64,000 nt of DNA, from assembly GCF_000689255.1 (NCBI RefSeq), contig NZ_HG964446.1:2323565-2387564 (forward strand), written 5' to 3'. The DNA comes from Mycobacterium triplex. Its GTDB lineage: Bacteria > Actinomycetota > Actinomycetes > Mycobacteriales > Mycobacteriaceae. Positions 35,417 through 43,485 of the stretch are shown piece after piece. Each line of letters begins with the position of its first letter. Position 1 is the stretch's first letter. Position numbers and translations under genes: made by a program. Under the pieces are notes generated by a model. It searched no databases. It was not told where the DNA came from and saw only the letters and a list, made by a program, of their open reading frames with translations.

Positions 35417-36313
35417 GTGCAGGCGATTCTCGACGAGTTCGACGAGTACCTGAATCTGCAATGCGGCAGGTCGGCGCATACCCGTCGCGCGTATCTGGGC
35501 GACTTGCGCTCGTTGTTCGCCTTCCTCGACGAGCGCGGGACGGCGCTGGACGGCCTGAGCCTGCCGCTGCTGCGGACCTGGCTGTCCGGCGCGGCGGTCG
35601 CCGGGGCCGCGCGCACGACGCTGGCCCGCCGCACCTCGGCGGTCAAGGCATTCACCGCGTGGGCGGTGCGGCGCGGCCTGCTGACCGCCGACCCCGCCGT
35701 ACGGCTGCAGGTGCCCAAGGCGCACCGCACGCTTCCGGCGGTGCTGCGCCAGGATCAGGCGCGCGACGCCATGGCCGCCGCGAAATCCGGTGCCGAGCAA
35801 GGAGATCCGCTGGCCCTGCGAGACCGGCTGATCGTCGAGATGCTGTACGCCACCGGGATTCGGGTGAGCGAGCTGTGCGGCCTGGACACCGACGACGTCG
35901 ACACCGGTCACCGGGTGGTGCGGGTGTTGGGTAAGGGCAACAAGCAACGCACCGCGCCGTTCGGCGTGCCCGCGGCCGACGCGCTGCGGGCCTGGCTGGC
36001 CGACGGGCGTCCCGCCCTGGCCACCGCGGAGTCCGGGCCGGCGCTGCTGCTGGGCGCGCGGGGCCGCCGGCTCGACGTGCGCCAGGCCCGCACGGTCGTG
36101 CACCAGACGATCGCCGCGGTGGACGGCGCCCCCGACATGGGGCCGCACGGGCTGCGGCACAGCGCGGCCACGCATCTGCTCGAAGGCGGGGCCGACCTAC
36201 GGGTCGTCCAGGAGCTGCTGGGGCATTCCAGCTTGGCGACCACCCAGCTCTACACCCATGTCGCGGTGTCGCGGTTGCGGGCGGTGCACGATCAGGCCCA
36301 CCCGCGCGCCTAG
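35417..36313 (+). CDS. xerC: Tyrosine recombinase XerC
   Basis: 298 residues, equal to M. tuberculosis XerC. It resolves chromosome dimers at dif with XerD. The N-terminal SAM-like domain starts [18 protein letters not shown]; the catalytic residues are all visible: Arg149, Lys173, His244, Arg247, His270 and Tyr279 (LYTHVAVS). GTG start. Housekeeping rather than mobile: no integron or phage genes adjoin. Confidence 0.95.
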   Translation: MQAILDEFDEYLNLQCGRSAHTRRAYLGDLRSLFAFLDERGTALDGLSLPLLRTWLSGAAVAGAARTTLARRTSAVKAFTAWAVRRGLLTADPAVRLQVPKAHRTLPAVLRQDQARDAMAAAKSGAEQGDPLALRDRLIVEMLYATGIRVSELCGLDTDDVDTGHRVVRVLGKGNKQRTAPFGVPAADALRAWLADGRPALATAESGPALLLGARGRRLDVRQARTVVHQTIAAVDGAPDMGPHGLRHSAATHLLEGGADLRVVQELLGHSSLATTQLYTHVAVSRLRAVHDQAHPRA

Positions 36314-36334
36314 CGCCGCGTCAGCCGCTCAACA

Positions 36335-36494
36335 CGGCGACTGTGCGCCGACGGCGGCGACTGTGCGCCCAGGGCTTTGAGTGTGCGCCGGCGGCGCCGA
36401 CACGCCGGGGCGGGCCCGCGTAGGAGCACACTCAACGCCGACGATGCACACTCAAAGCCCTGGGCGCACAGCCAAGGCCACTGAGCACACTCAA
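36335..36494. repeat. Inverted-repeat element built from GTGTGCGC/GCACACTCAA units
   Basis: Arms of 26 bases at 36361-36386 and 36446-36471 are perfect reverse complements around a 59-base centre. The left side also holds CGGCGACTGTGCGCC twice with a 20-base period (36335 and 36355); the right side holds GCACACTCAA three times (36426, 36446, 36485). It lies between convergent xerC and the M23-like gene and runs four bases into the latter, so it may be a bidirectional terminator, a dispersed mycobacterial repeat, or both. A small fragment with the same GAGTGTGCG core is at 57432-57448. Confidence 0.7.
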
Positions 36495-36988
36495 GAGGAG
36501 CCGTCGAGCGGCTTGAGCCGGACCGGGGTGGACTTCAGCAGGCCCAGCGGGTCGACGTAATCCGCGCGCGAGGCCGGGCCCCACATGGCGCCCCAGTGCA
36601 GGCACGCCGAGGCCCGGCACCCGTCATGGCCGGCCGCCAACTCGCCGATCACCGTCTGCGCGCTCACCTGCTGACCCACCCGCACGACGGCCCGCACCGG
36701 CTCGTAGCTGGTGTGCAATCCGCCGGGATGGGCCAGCGACACCACCGGCCGTCCCGCCAGCAGCCCGGCGAACACCACGGTCGCGGCGCCGGCCGCGTAC
36801 ACCGGCTGCCCGGGGCGTCCGGCCAGATCCACGCCCCGGTGCCCGGGCTTCCAGTTGGGCGACGGGGCGTCGAACCCCCGGACGACGGCCGGGGCGGGCC
36901 GCAGCGGCCAATCCAGCCGGCCGCCGTCGGCCGCCGCCGGGAACGCACTGATCAGGGCCAAGCTCGCGATCAGCGCCGCCCACCGCAC
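36491..36988 (-). CDS. Secreted M23-type peptidase-like protein (Rv2891-like)
   Basis: 165 residues: signal peptide 1-20 and an M23 (LytM) domain. GHRGVDL gives the first metal His (50) and Asp (54). The expected HxH motif reads CLHWG, with Cys where the first His normally stands, so endopeptidase activity is doubtful. Such proteins act on, or regulate enzymes acting on, peptidoglycan cross-bridges. It lacks the extra N-terminal region of M. tuberculosis Rv2891 (249). Confidence 0.87.
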   Translation of the reverse strand: MRWAALIASLALISAFPAAADGGRLDWPLRPAPAVVRGFDAPSPNWKPGHRGVDLAGRPGQPVYAAGAATVVFAGLLAGRPVVSLAHPGGLHTSYEPVRAVVRVGQQVSAQTVIGELAAGHDGCRASACLHWGAMWGPASRADYVDPLGLLKSTPVRLKPLDGSS

Positions 36989-37097
36989 CCCATGAGTTCA
37001 GCGTGGCGTCGACGACACGGCCACTCCCGTTTCCCCAAACTGTGCACGCGGGCCGCACTGTGGACATGTGCTGGAAAAACCACCAGCTGAGTCGGTG

Positions 37098-37103
37098 TAA
37101 ACT
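37098..37103 (+). promoter_or_regulatory. Candidate rpsB -10 box
   Basis: TAAACT within GGTGTAAACTGC, a TANNNT hexamer preceded directly by TG. A start near 37110 would give a leader of about 170 bases containing the helices and the short ORF noted at 37176-37293. Confidence 0.45.
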
Positions 37104-37175
37104 GCTCGTCGCAGCTCGTTCGCGGGCTGACTTCGCGCGTCTGCCCCGCGTCTCCCGTTGCACTAGGAGAACGCA

Positions 37176-37249
37176 GCGCATGCCGGGCGGTCCCGTAACA
37201 GGGTCCGGCATCGCAGCAGGCGCCAGGGCCTGGCGTCAGCCGATGCCGG
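37176..37249 (+). promoter_or_regulatory. rpsB leader with mutually exclusive helices
   Basis: Central strand CCGGCATCG (37205-37213) can pair upstream with ATGCCGG plus GCG (37176-37186, one bulged C at 37179) or downstream with CGATGCCGG (37241-37249, nine perfect pairs). The downstream pairing encloses a five-pair hairpin CGCCA (37221-37225)/TGGCG (37231-37235). The two folds cannot coexist, the layout of an RNA switch or attenuator. Confidence 0.5.
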
Positions 37250-37293
37250 GCGACAACCGACATAGAGGAATGGCATCACCATGGCCGTCGTGA
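37180..37293 (+). CDS. Possible 37-residue upstream ORF overlapping rpsB start
   Basis: ATG 37180 lies nine bases after AGGAGA (37165-37170), a better-spaced ribosome binding site than that of rpsB. It reads [20 protein letters not shown] and so on through both helices of the leader and stops at TGA 37291-37293, 13 bases inside rpsB in another frame. Translation would unfold the leader and could couple to rpsB. Composition gives no family; it may be regulatory rather than a functional peptide. Confidence 0.4.
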   Translation: MPGGPVTGSGIAAGARAWRQPMPGDNRHRGMASPWPS

Positions 37294-38126
37294 CCATGAA
37301 ACAGCTGCTCGACAGCGGCACCCACTTCGGGCATCAGACCCGTCGCTGGAATCCCAAGATGAAGCGGTTCATCTTCACCGACCGCAACGGCATCTACATC
37401 ATCGACCTGCAGCAGACGCTGACCTTCATCGACAAGGCGTACGAGTTCGTCAAGGAGACCGTCGCCCATGGAGGCACCGTGCTGTTCGTCGGCACCAAGA
37501 AGCAGGCGCAGGAGTCCGTCGCCGCCGAGGCCACCCGTGTCGGCATGCCGTACGTCAACCAGCGCTGGCTGGGCGGCATGCTCACCAACTTCTCCACGGT
37601 GCACAAGCGGCTGCAGCGCCTCAAGGAGCTCGAGGCGATGGAGCAGACCGGTGGCTTCGAGGGCCGCACCAAGAAAGAGATCCTGGGCCTGACCCGAGAG
37701 AAGAACAAGCTGGAGCGCAGCCTCGGCGGTATCCGCGACATGGCCAAGGTGCCGTCGGCGATCTGGGTCGTCGACACCAACAAGGAGCACATCGCCGTCG
37801 GCGAGGCCCGCAAGCTCGGTATCCCGGTCATCGCGATCCTGGACACCAACTGCGATCCCGACGAGGTCGACTACCCGATCCCGGGCAACGACGACGCGAT
37901 CCGCTCGGCGGCGCTGCTGACCAAGGTGATCGCCTCCGCGGTCGCCGAGGGTCTGCAGGCGCGTGCCGGGCTCGGCCGGGGCGACGGCAAGCCCGAGGCG
38001 GAGTCCGCCGAGCCGCTCGCCGAATGGGAGCAGGAGCTGCTGGCCTCTGCTACTACGACCGCGACCACCACAGCCACCACCGACGCCGCTGGAGCTGCAA
38101 CCGAACCACCTCCCACGGAAGGCTGA
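37281..38126 (+). CDS. rpsB: 30S ribosomal protein uS2
   Basis: 281 residues. [20 protein letters not shown] is the uS2 start; ends with an Ala/Thr-rich mycobacterial tail after residue 255 ([14 protein letters not shown]). uS2 is needed for bS1 binding and initiation. AGAGGA lies 11 bases before the ATG. tsf begins two bases after its stop, the universal pair. Confidence 0.97.
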   Translation: MAVVTMKQLLDSGTHFGHQTRRWNPKMKRFIFTDRNGIYIIDLQQTLTFIDKAYEFVKETVAHGGTVLFVGTKKQAQESVAAEATRVGMPYVNQRWLGGMLTNFSTVHKRLQRLKELEAMEQTGGFEGRTKKEILGLTREKNKLERSLGGIRDMAKVPSAIWVVDTNKEHIAVGEARKLGIPVIAILDTNCDPDEVDYPIPGNDDAIRSAALLTKVIASAVAEGLQARAGLGRGDGKPEAESAEPLAEWEQELLASATTTATTTATTDAAGAATEPPPTEG

Positions 38127-38127
38127 A

Positions 38128-38955
38128 ATGGCGAACTTCACCGCTGCCGACGTCAAGCGTCTTCGTGAGCTCACCGGTGCCGGCATGCTCGACTGCAAGA
38201 ACGCACTGGCCGAAAGCGACGGCGACTTCGACAAGGCCGTCGAGGCACTCCGGATCAAGGGTGCCAAGGACGTCGGCAAGCGCGCCGAGCGCGCCACGGC
38301 CGAAGGTCTGGTCGCGGCCAAGGACGGCGCCCTGATCGAGCTGAACAGCGAGACCGACTTCGTCGCCAAGAACGCGGAGTTCCAGAAGTTGGCCGACGAG
38401 ATCGTCGCCGCGGCAGCGCAATCCAAGGCCGCCGACGTCGACGCGCTGCGGGCCGCTGTCATTCCTGGGGGAGGGGCGACAACTACCGTCGAGCAGGCCG
38501 TCGCCGACCTGTCCGCCAAGATCGGCGAGAAGCTGGAACTGCGTCGGGCCGCCTTCTTCGACGGCACCGTCGAGACCTACCTGCACAAGCGGGCCGCGGA
38601 CCTGCCGCCGGCCGTGGGCGTGCTGGTCGAGTACACCGGTGACGGCGCCGAGGCCGCCCACGCCGTGGCGTTGCAGATCGCCGCGCTCAAGGCGCGCTAC
38701 CTCACCCGCGCCGACGTGCCCGAGGACGTGGTGGCCAGCGAGCGGCGCATCGCCGAGGAGACCGCGAAAGAAGAAGGCAAGCCGGAGCAGGCGCTGCCCA
38801 AGATCGTCGAGGGCCGGTTGAACGGCTTCTTCAAGGACGTCGTGCTGCTCGAGCAGCCGTCGGTGTCCGACAACAAGAAGACCGTCAAGGCTCTGCTCGA
38901 CGAGGCCGGCGTCACGGTGACCCGGTTTGTTCGCTTCGAGGTGGGTCAGGCTTAA
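38128..38955 (+). CDS. tsf: Translation elongation factor Ts
   Basis: 275 residues. [20 protein letters not shown] and [11 protein letters not shown] are hallmark EF-Ts sequences; the protein exchanges GDP for GTP on EF-Tu. The upstream extension of the frame to 37963 is antisense-free shadow of rpsB. Ends with [20 protein letters not shown]. Confidence 0.97.
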   Translation: MANFTAADVKRLRELTGAGMLDCKNALAESDGDFDKAVEALRIKGAKDVGKRAERATAEGLVAAKDGALIELNSETDFVAKNAEFQKLADEIVAAAAQSKAADVDALRAAVIPGGGATTTVEQAVADLSAKIGEKLELRRAAFFDGTVETYLHKRAADLPPAVGVLVEYTGDGAEAAHAVALQIAALKARYLTRADVPEDVVASERRIAEETAKEEGKPEQALPKIVEGRLNGFFKDVVLLEQPSVSDNKKTVKALLDEAGVTVTRFVRFEVGQA

Positions 38956-38987
38956 CCGCGCAGCGGGAGCGGCTAGCGTCTGTTGTC

Positions 38988-40397
38988 ATGCGACGCGTGC
39001 ACGCTTTCGGTGACGACGCCCTCGGTGATCTCGACGCGACCGCCCTGTCCGAGGCCATCCGGGCCAGCTGGGTCGGCAGGACCGAGGTGGTCGAGGCGGC
39101 GATCGCCCGCACCGAGGCCGTCAATCCCATTCTGAACGGCTTGGCGTACAAGGCATTCGAGCAGGCGCGGGCGAGGGCGGCCGCGACTCCCTCGAGCGCC
39201 TTCTTCAGCGGGGTCCCGACGTTCCTCAAGGACAACGTCGACGTCGCCGGACAGCCGACGATGCGCGGGGCCGACGCATGGGCGCCGCGCAACGCCGTCG
39301 CCGACGGCGAGTTCACCCAGCTGTATCTGGGCACCGGGCCGACGTCGCTGGGAAAAACGCAGATGTCGGAGTTCGGCTTCAGTGCGGCCGCCGAACATCC
39401 CCGGCTGGGGCCGGTGCGCAACCCCTGGGACACCGACCGCACGGCCGGGGCCTCATCGTCGGGTTCGGGTGCGTTCGTCGCCGCCGGTGTGGTGCCGATC
39501 GCGCACGCCAACGACGGCGGTGGCTCGATCCGAATTCCGGCCGCCTGCAACGGGATTGTCGGCCTCAAACCGTCGCGCGGCCGGCTGCCGCTGGACGCGG
39601 ACCTGCGCCGGATGCCGGTGGGCATCGTGGCCAACGGCGTGCTGACCCGCTCGGTGCGCGACACCGCGGCGTTCTACCGGGAAGCCGAACGCATTTGGCG
39701 CAACGCCAAGCTGGCGCCGATCGGCGACGTAACCGGACCCGGCCGGCAACGGTTGCGGATCGCCGTGGCCACCGGTTCGGTCCGCCGCGAGTGCGGTCCC
39801 CAATTGCGCGAGCTGACCCTGAAAACCGCCGGGGTGCTCGAAGAGCTGGGGCACCGCGTCGAGCACATCGACCACCACCCGGTGCCGGACAGCTTCGTCG
39901 ACGACTTCATCTTGTACTGGGGATTTCTCGCGCTGATGCAGGTGCGCACCGGGCGCCGCGTGTTCGGCAACACGTTCGACCGCACCCGGCTGGACGCCTT
40001 GACGCTGGGCCTGGAGCGCCACACCGGCCGCAATCTGCACCGGCTGCCGGGAGTGATCTGGCGGCTGCGCAGCATGCGACGGCGCAGCGCCGAGTTCTAC
40101 CAGACCTACGACGCGCTGCTCACCCCGACGCTCGCCGATCTGACCCCGCGGGTCGGTCACCTGGCGCCCACCGAGTACCAGCAGGTCATGGACCGGCTGA
40201 TCGACTGGGTCGCGTTCACACCGCTGCAGAATGTCACCGGGGATCCGGCGATCTCGCTGCCGTTGGCCCAGTCGGCCGACGGGATGCCGGTCGGCATGAT
40301 GCTCGCCGCCGACCTGGGGCAGGACGCGCTGCTGCTGGAACTGGCCTACGAACTCGAACAGGCGCGGCCGTGGGCCCGAATCCAAGCCGATGGATAG
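38988..40397 (+). CDS. amiC: Amidase-signature enzyme AmiC (Rv2888c-like)
   Basis: 469 residues. Ser-cisSer-Lys triad: Lys81 in FLKDNVD, the cis-Ser in AGASSSGSG near 157 and the nucleophile in DGGGSIRIPAACNG near 181. Hydrolyses carboxylic amides; substrate unknown. TAGCGT lies eight bases upstream of the ATG (near-leaderless). In M. tuberculosis the neighbouring MarR protein Rv2887 and AmiC have been linked to drug modification and resistance; the same order is kept here. Confidence 0.93.
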   Translation: MRRVHAFGDDALGDLDATALSEAIRASWVGRTEVVEAAIARTEAVNPILNGLAYKAFEQARARAAATPSSAFFSGVPTFLKDNVDVAGQPTMRGADAWAPRNAVADGEFTQLYLGTGPTSLGKTQMSEFGFSAAAEHPRLGPVRNPWDTDRTAGASSSGSGAFVAAGVVPIAHANDGGGSIRIPAACNGIVGLKPSRGRLPLDADLRRMPVGIVANGVLTRSVRDTAAFYREAERIWRNAKLAPIGDVTGPGRQRLRIAVATGSVRRECGPQLRELTLKTAGVLEELGHRVEHIDHHPVPDSFVDDFILYWGFLALMQVRTGRRVFGNTFDRTRLDALTLGLERHTGRNLHRLPGVIWRLRSMRRRSAEFYQTYDALLTPTLADLTPRVGHLAPTEYQQVMDRLIDWVAFTPLQNVTGDPAISLPLAQSADGMPVGMMLAADLGQDALLLELAYELEQARPWARIQADG

Positions 40398-40403
40398 CCG
40401 GAG

Positions 40404-40823
40404 TCAGTCGGAGCCGAGTTTTTCCAGCATTCGCTTGAACTCGCGCTGCTGCGTCGCGGTCAGCTTGGCCAGGATCCGGTCATCGGCGTTACGGACCGCG
40501 GCCTCCGCGCGTTTGAGCAGCGTGCGCCCTTGACCGGTCAATTTGGCCGGCAGCGCCCGCCCGGAGGACACCGAGGTCGGCCGTTCCACCGCCCCGACCT
40601 CTTCCAGCCTGCGCAGCACCGTGTTCATCGCCTGCGGCGTGACATTGGTACTACGCGACAGCTCGGCACTGGACAGCCCCGGCGACATCGAAAGTATTCT
40701 CAGACAAACGAATTCGGGAAGTGTCAGGCCGAGTGGGCTCAGCACGGCCGAAACCTCGGGTCGCAGCACGGCTGCCACGCGGTAGAGCAGGTAGCCAAGC
40801 GGAGCATCTTCGGTCGCAGCCAT
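40404..40823 (-). CDS. MarR family regulator (Rv2887-like)
   Basis: 139 residues, exactly the size of M. tuberculosis Rv2887. Winged helix with LSSAELSRSTNVTPQAMNTV near 51-70 and the wing SSGRALPAKLT. Convergent with amiC, stops seven bases apart. The operator at 40822-40840 and CAATAT seven bases before the ATG suggest a leaderless, autoregulated gene. Rv2887 mutations are reported to confer resistance to some experimental compounds. Confidence 0.94.
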   Translation of the reverse strand: MAATEDAPLGYLLYRVAAVLRPEVSAVLSPLGLTLPEFVCLRILSMSPGLSSAELSRSTNVTPQAMNTVLRRLEEVGAVERPTSVSSGRALPAKLTGQGRTLLKRAEAAVRNADDRILAKLTATQQREFKRMLEKLGSD

Positions 40824-40840
40824 GTCAGCGATATTGACAT
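40822..40840. promoter_or_regulatory. MarR-type operator at the start codon
   Basis: ATGTCA-N7-TGACAT, a perfect inverted repeat, begins within the start codon of the marR gene and covers the candidate -10 CAATAT (40836-40831 on the minus strand), which ends seven bases before the ATG. Confidence 0.6.
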
Positions 40841-41035
40841 ATCCGCGCGGGCCGGACGCACCCCCGGCCCTCCGAAGGGCGATTACGCGGCGGTGAATGA
40901 GCAGTAACCGCTGCGCACCCGTCGATTGAACGTCGCCTCAATTCGGCGGACCCGCCCGGATCGCGTCGTTTGGCGCCCGCCGGTCAACGGGTAATCGCCG
41001 GACTACGGGTGAATCACGAGAGACAGGGAGTCACA

Positions 41036-41509
41036 ATGAAATTCGCCACGATGACAGCGACAGCGGCTCTCAGCGCGGTAGGGATTGCCGCGGCGAGCAT
41101 CATCACGGCCGCGACCGCTACCGCCAATGTGCAGGGCTTTGGAGCCACCGAGCAGGCGGTCGACGGCCCCCTGATCACCGACTACACGGTGAGTAACCTG
41201 CGGCCGAGCGACGTGACGATACCGGGATTCCAGCCCGCCGGGCAGCTCTACCAGGCCGACGTCACGGCGAAAGCGAATACCGGAACCGTCGAGCCACAGA
41301 TCTCTCGGTTCGCGGCCAGGGCGTTCAACGGCACGGTCTACAAGGTCGTGAACATCGGACCGGTGCCCAACGGCCTTGACCCCAGTCCGATCGAGCCGGG
41401 CCAGCAGAGGTCCGGCGAACTGTACTTCGACGTGACCGGGCAGAAGCCGATCGGTGTGGTGTACACCGATCGGGAAGACGATTTCCTCGTCTGGACGCGG
41501 CACGTTTAG
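41036..41509 (+). CDS. MPT63-like secreted protein, copy 1
   Basis: 157 residues. Signal peptide 1-31 ending ATATANV; the mature domain matches the MPT63 beta-sandwich pattern: TVSNLRPSDVTIPGFQPAG, LYQADVTAKA, then IEPGQQRSGELYFDVTG and DFLVW. MPT63 is a major secreted antigen of M. tuberculosis with an immunoglobulin-like fold and unknown function. GGGAG precedes the ATG. A second copy follows at 41806. Confidence 0.9.
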   Translation: MKFATMTATAALSAVGIAAASIITAATATANVQGFGATEQAVDGPLITDYTVSNLRPSDVTIPGFQPAGQLYQADVTAKANTGTVEPQISRFAARAFNGTVYKVVNIGPVPNGLDPSPIEPGQQRSGELYFDVTGQKPIGVVYTDREDDFLVWTRHV

Positions 41510-41534
41510 GCCGTGTGATCTGCGAATTCGCAAC

Positions 41535-41575
41535 GAAGTTCCCCGCGTTTTTTGACGGCGGGGAACTTCTTTTTT
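41535..41575 (+). terminator. Canonical intrinsic terminator
   Basis: GAAGTTCCCCGC (41535-41546) pairs perfectly with GCGGGGAACTTC (41558-41569) and six T residues follow at once (41570-41575). Classical hairpin plus U-tract, uncommon in mycobacteria; ends the first MPT63-like gene. Confidence 0.85.
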
Positions 41576-41805
41576 GCGCTTGAAATCGTCGACTGTGGCA
41601 TTTGAGGCTGAACTTGGCTTTGAGGTCTATGCGAATTCTGGGGCGCGTTGATTGCCATCTCGAAAGGCGTTGCCGCAGCTCAAAGCCCTGATGTTTGCGG
41701 TCAAAGGGGTTTGGCTATGCGGAAATGGTGCGGTGATAACGCGTGCCGGAGGGAATCATCGCGGGGGAAAACAAATCGTAACGATCGAACTGAGGGGTAT
41801 TTAGC
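41576..41805. other. Intergenic spacer between the two MPT63-like genes
   Basis: 230 bases, lower in GC than the surroundings. No ORF with family support. It should carry the promoter of the second copy; no convincing -10/-35 pair stands out. Confidence 0.4.
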
Positions 41806-42375
41806 ATGAAATTCACTACTGCTATGAAATCGGTGATCGGAGCCGCTGGTATTGCCGCTGTCAGCGCATTCACCGCAGCAACCGCGTCGGCGGCGCCCAA
41901 CATCCAGGGCTTCGGCACCAGCCAGCAGCTCGTCGCGGGGCCGCTGATCACCAACTACACGGTGAGCAACCTGCAGCCCAGCAACGTGACCATCCCGGGC
42001 TACACGCCGAAGGGCACGCTCTACCAGGCCGACGTCACCGCTCGTTCGGACGGCGGGCTGGTCACCCCGATGGTCAACGACTTCATCGCCCGCGGGCCGA
42101 ACGGCCAGAACTACCGGGTGATCGACAAGGTCGGCGCCCCGGGGAGCCTCAACCCGGCGCCGATCCCGCAGGGCAGCGAGTCCACCGGCACGCTGTACTT
42201 CGATGTGACCGGCGCACAACCGAACGGCGTCGCCTACAACGAGGGCACCCAAGACATCCTGATCTGGACGTCGAACATGCAGGGCAGCTCGGAGCCCGGT
42301 GTGGCACCGGCACCGACCACCCCGGCACCCGGTGCGCTGCCGAGCCCGGCGCCCAACGCACGCGCGAACACCTAA
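41806..42375 (+). CDS. MPT63-like secreted protein, copy 2, with proline-rich tail
   Basis: 189 residues. Signal peptide 1-29 (ATASAAP), then the same domain as copy 1: TVSNLQPSNVTIPGYTPKG, IPQGSESTGTLYFDVTG and DILIW. Unlike copy 1 and MPT63 it ends in about 30 Pro/Ala residues (APAPTTPAPGALPSPAPNAR), reminiscent of cell-wall-spanning tails of mycobacterial antigens. Tandem duplicates with clear divergence. Confidence 0.9.
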   Translation: MKFTTAMKSVIGAAGIAAVSAFTAATASAAPNIQGFGTSQQLVAGPLITNYTVSNLQPSNVTIPGYTPKGTLYQADVTARSDGGLVTPMVNDFIARGPNGQNYRVIDKVGAPGSLNPAPIPQGSESTGTLYFDVTGAQPNGVAYNEGTQDILIWTSNMQGSSEPGVAPAPTTPAPGALPSPAPNARANT

Positions 42376-42403
42376 GCCCGACTGAGGCCTAGTTGCCGCA
42401 CAC

Positions 42404-42437
42404 CCTCCCCGCGCCACGGACCGGTGGCGCGGGGAGG
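42404..42437 (+). terminator. GC-rich terminator hairpin
   Basis: CCTCCCCGCGCCAC (42404-42417) and GTGGCGCGGGGAGG (42424-42437) form 14 perfect pairs around a six-base loop. No U-tract. Lies 28 bases after the second MPT63-like gene. Confidence 0.65.
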
Positions 42438-42594
42438 TCTGCGCAATAGTGGTTTCGGAAAAGACTTTTCGCCGGCGATCGGCCGAATTGCCCGAGGCTC
42501 GATGGGGTACCCGGCAGGAATGGGTTACACAGATCACAGGCCGGCCCGGGTACGCGAACAAGCTCACCAGCACGCCGAACAGGCTCGGGCGACG

Positions 42595-43455
42595 ATGGCG
42601 GACAAGCGCGACGATCAGCGAGGTGGATTGAGCGGCTGGGTGGCTCGTCGTGCCGCCCGATGGGACCTGCGCGGCCAGGACGAGACCACGCTGCAGCGCC
42701 AGAAATTCGCCTGGAATCTGTTGGTCGACCATTGGTTTCGGATGGAGATCGACGGCTGGGAGAACATCCCCGATCCGCCGGCGCTGCTCATCGGCATTCA
42801 CTCCGGTGCCCCGTTCGTCTGGGACGCATGGACCGTCGGCCTGCAATGGTGGCGACGCTTCGGCCCGGAGCGCACGTTGCACGGCACCGCGCACGACGCG
42901 TTGATGGCGATCCCGCTGTTCGGCCGCTACTTTCGCTCGATGGGCGTGCTTCCCGCCGCCCCGGACGCCATCGCCACGGCGCTGGCCGAGGGGCGAGACG
43001 TCGCGTTATGGCCGGGCGGAGAGGTGGATTCGCTGCGCCCGTGGACCGAGCGCGACCGCGCCAACCTCGCGGGGCGTAAGGGCTTCGTGAAGATGGCGAT
43101 CCGTGCCGGCGTGCCGATCGTTCCGATCGCGACGGTCGGGGGCGCCGACGCCATGCCGGTGCTGATCCGCGGTGATCGCCTGTCGAAGGCGCTGCGACTC
43201 GACCGACTGCTGCGGCTCAAGGTTTTTCCGGTGGCGGTCTCACTGCCGTGGGGTATCGCGCCGGCCGCGCTGCCGCAGCTGCCGTTGCCGGCCAAGATCA
43301 GGACGCGGTTCATGCCGGCGATCGAGCTGGACCACGACCCCGCCCGCGCCGAGGACGACGACTACGTCGAGCGCAAGTACCGGGAGGTCGAAGACGCCAT
43401 TCAGCAGGGAATGGACGCGCTGGCGCGCAAGCGTGCGCTACCGCTGTTTGCGTGA
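42595..43455 (+). CDS. Lysophospholipid/diacylglycerol acyltransferase-family protein
   Basis: 286 residues from ATG 42595; in-frame ATGs at 42520 and 42502 would add about 25-31 and the region is partly acidic, so the start is uncertain. IGIHSGAPFVWDAW near 66 and LWPGGEVDSLRPW near 140 stand in for the acyltransferase HX4D and PEGTRS-like blocks and look closest to DGAT2-type sequences (PGGxxE). An acyl transfer to a lipid is expected; specificity unknown. Hydrophobic but without clear membrane helices. Confidence 0.8.
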   Translation: MADKRDDQRGGLSGWVARRAARWDLRGQDETTLQRQKFAWNLLVDHWFRMEIDGWENIPDPPALLIGIHSGAPFVWDAWTVGLQWWRRFGPERTLHGTAHDALMAIPLFGRYFRSMGVLPAAPDAIATALAEGRDVALWPGGEVDSLRPWTERDRANLAGRKGFVKMAIRAGVPIVPIATVGGADAMPVLIRGDRLSKALRLDRLLRLKVFPVAVSLPWGIAPAALPQLPLPAKIRTRFMPAIELDHDPARAEDDDYVERKYREVEDAIQQGMDALARKRALPLFA

Positions 43456-43485
43456 CAATCGAAAGTGCTTGAACAACAACGTAAG

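Noticed and set aside
34100..36175. 691-codon minus-strand ORF
   Set aside because: Antisense to the lactate-monooxygenase-like gene and xerC, both strongly supported; low-complexity Arg/Gly/Gln/His composition typical of GC-rich shadow frames.
35417..36313. Tyrosine recombinase as sign of a mobile element
   Set aside because: All features and synteny fit housekeeping XerC; no excision genes, attachment sites or cargo.
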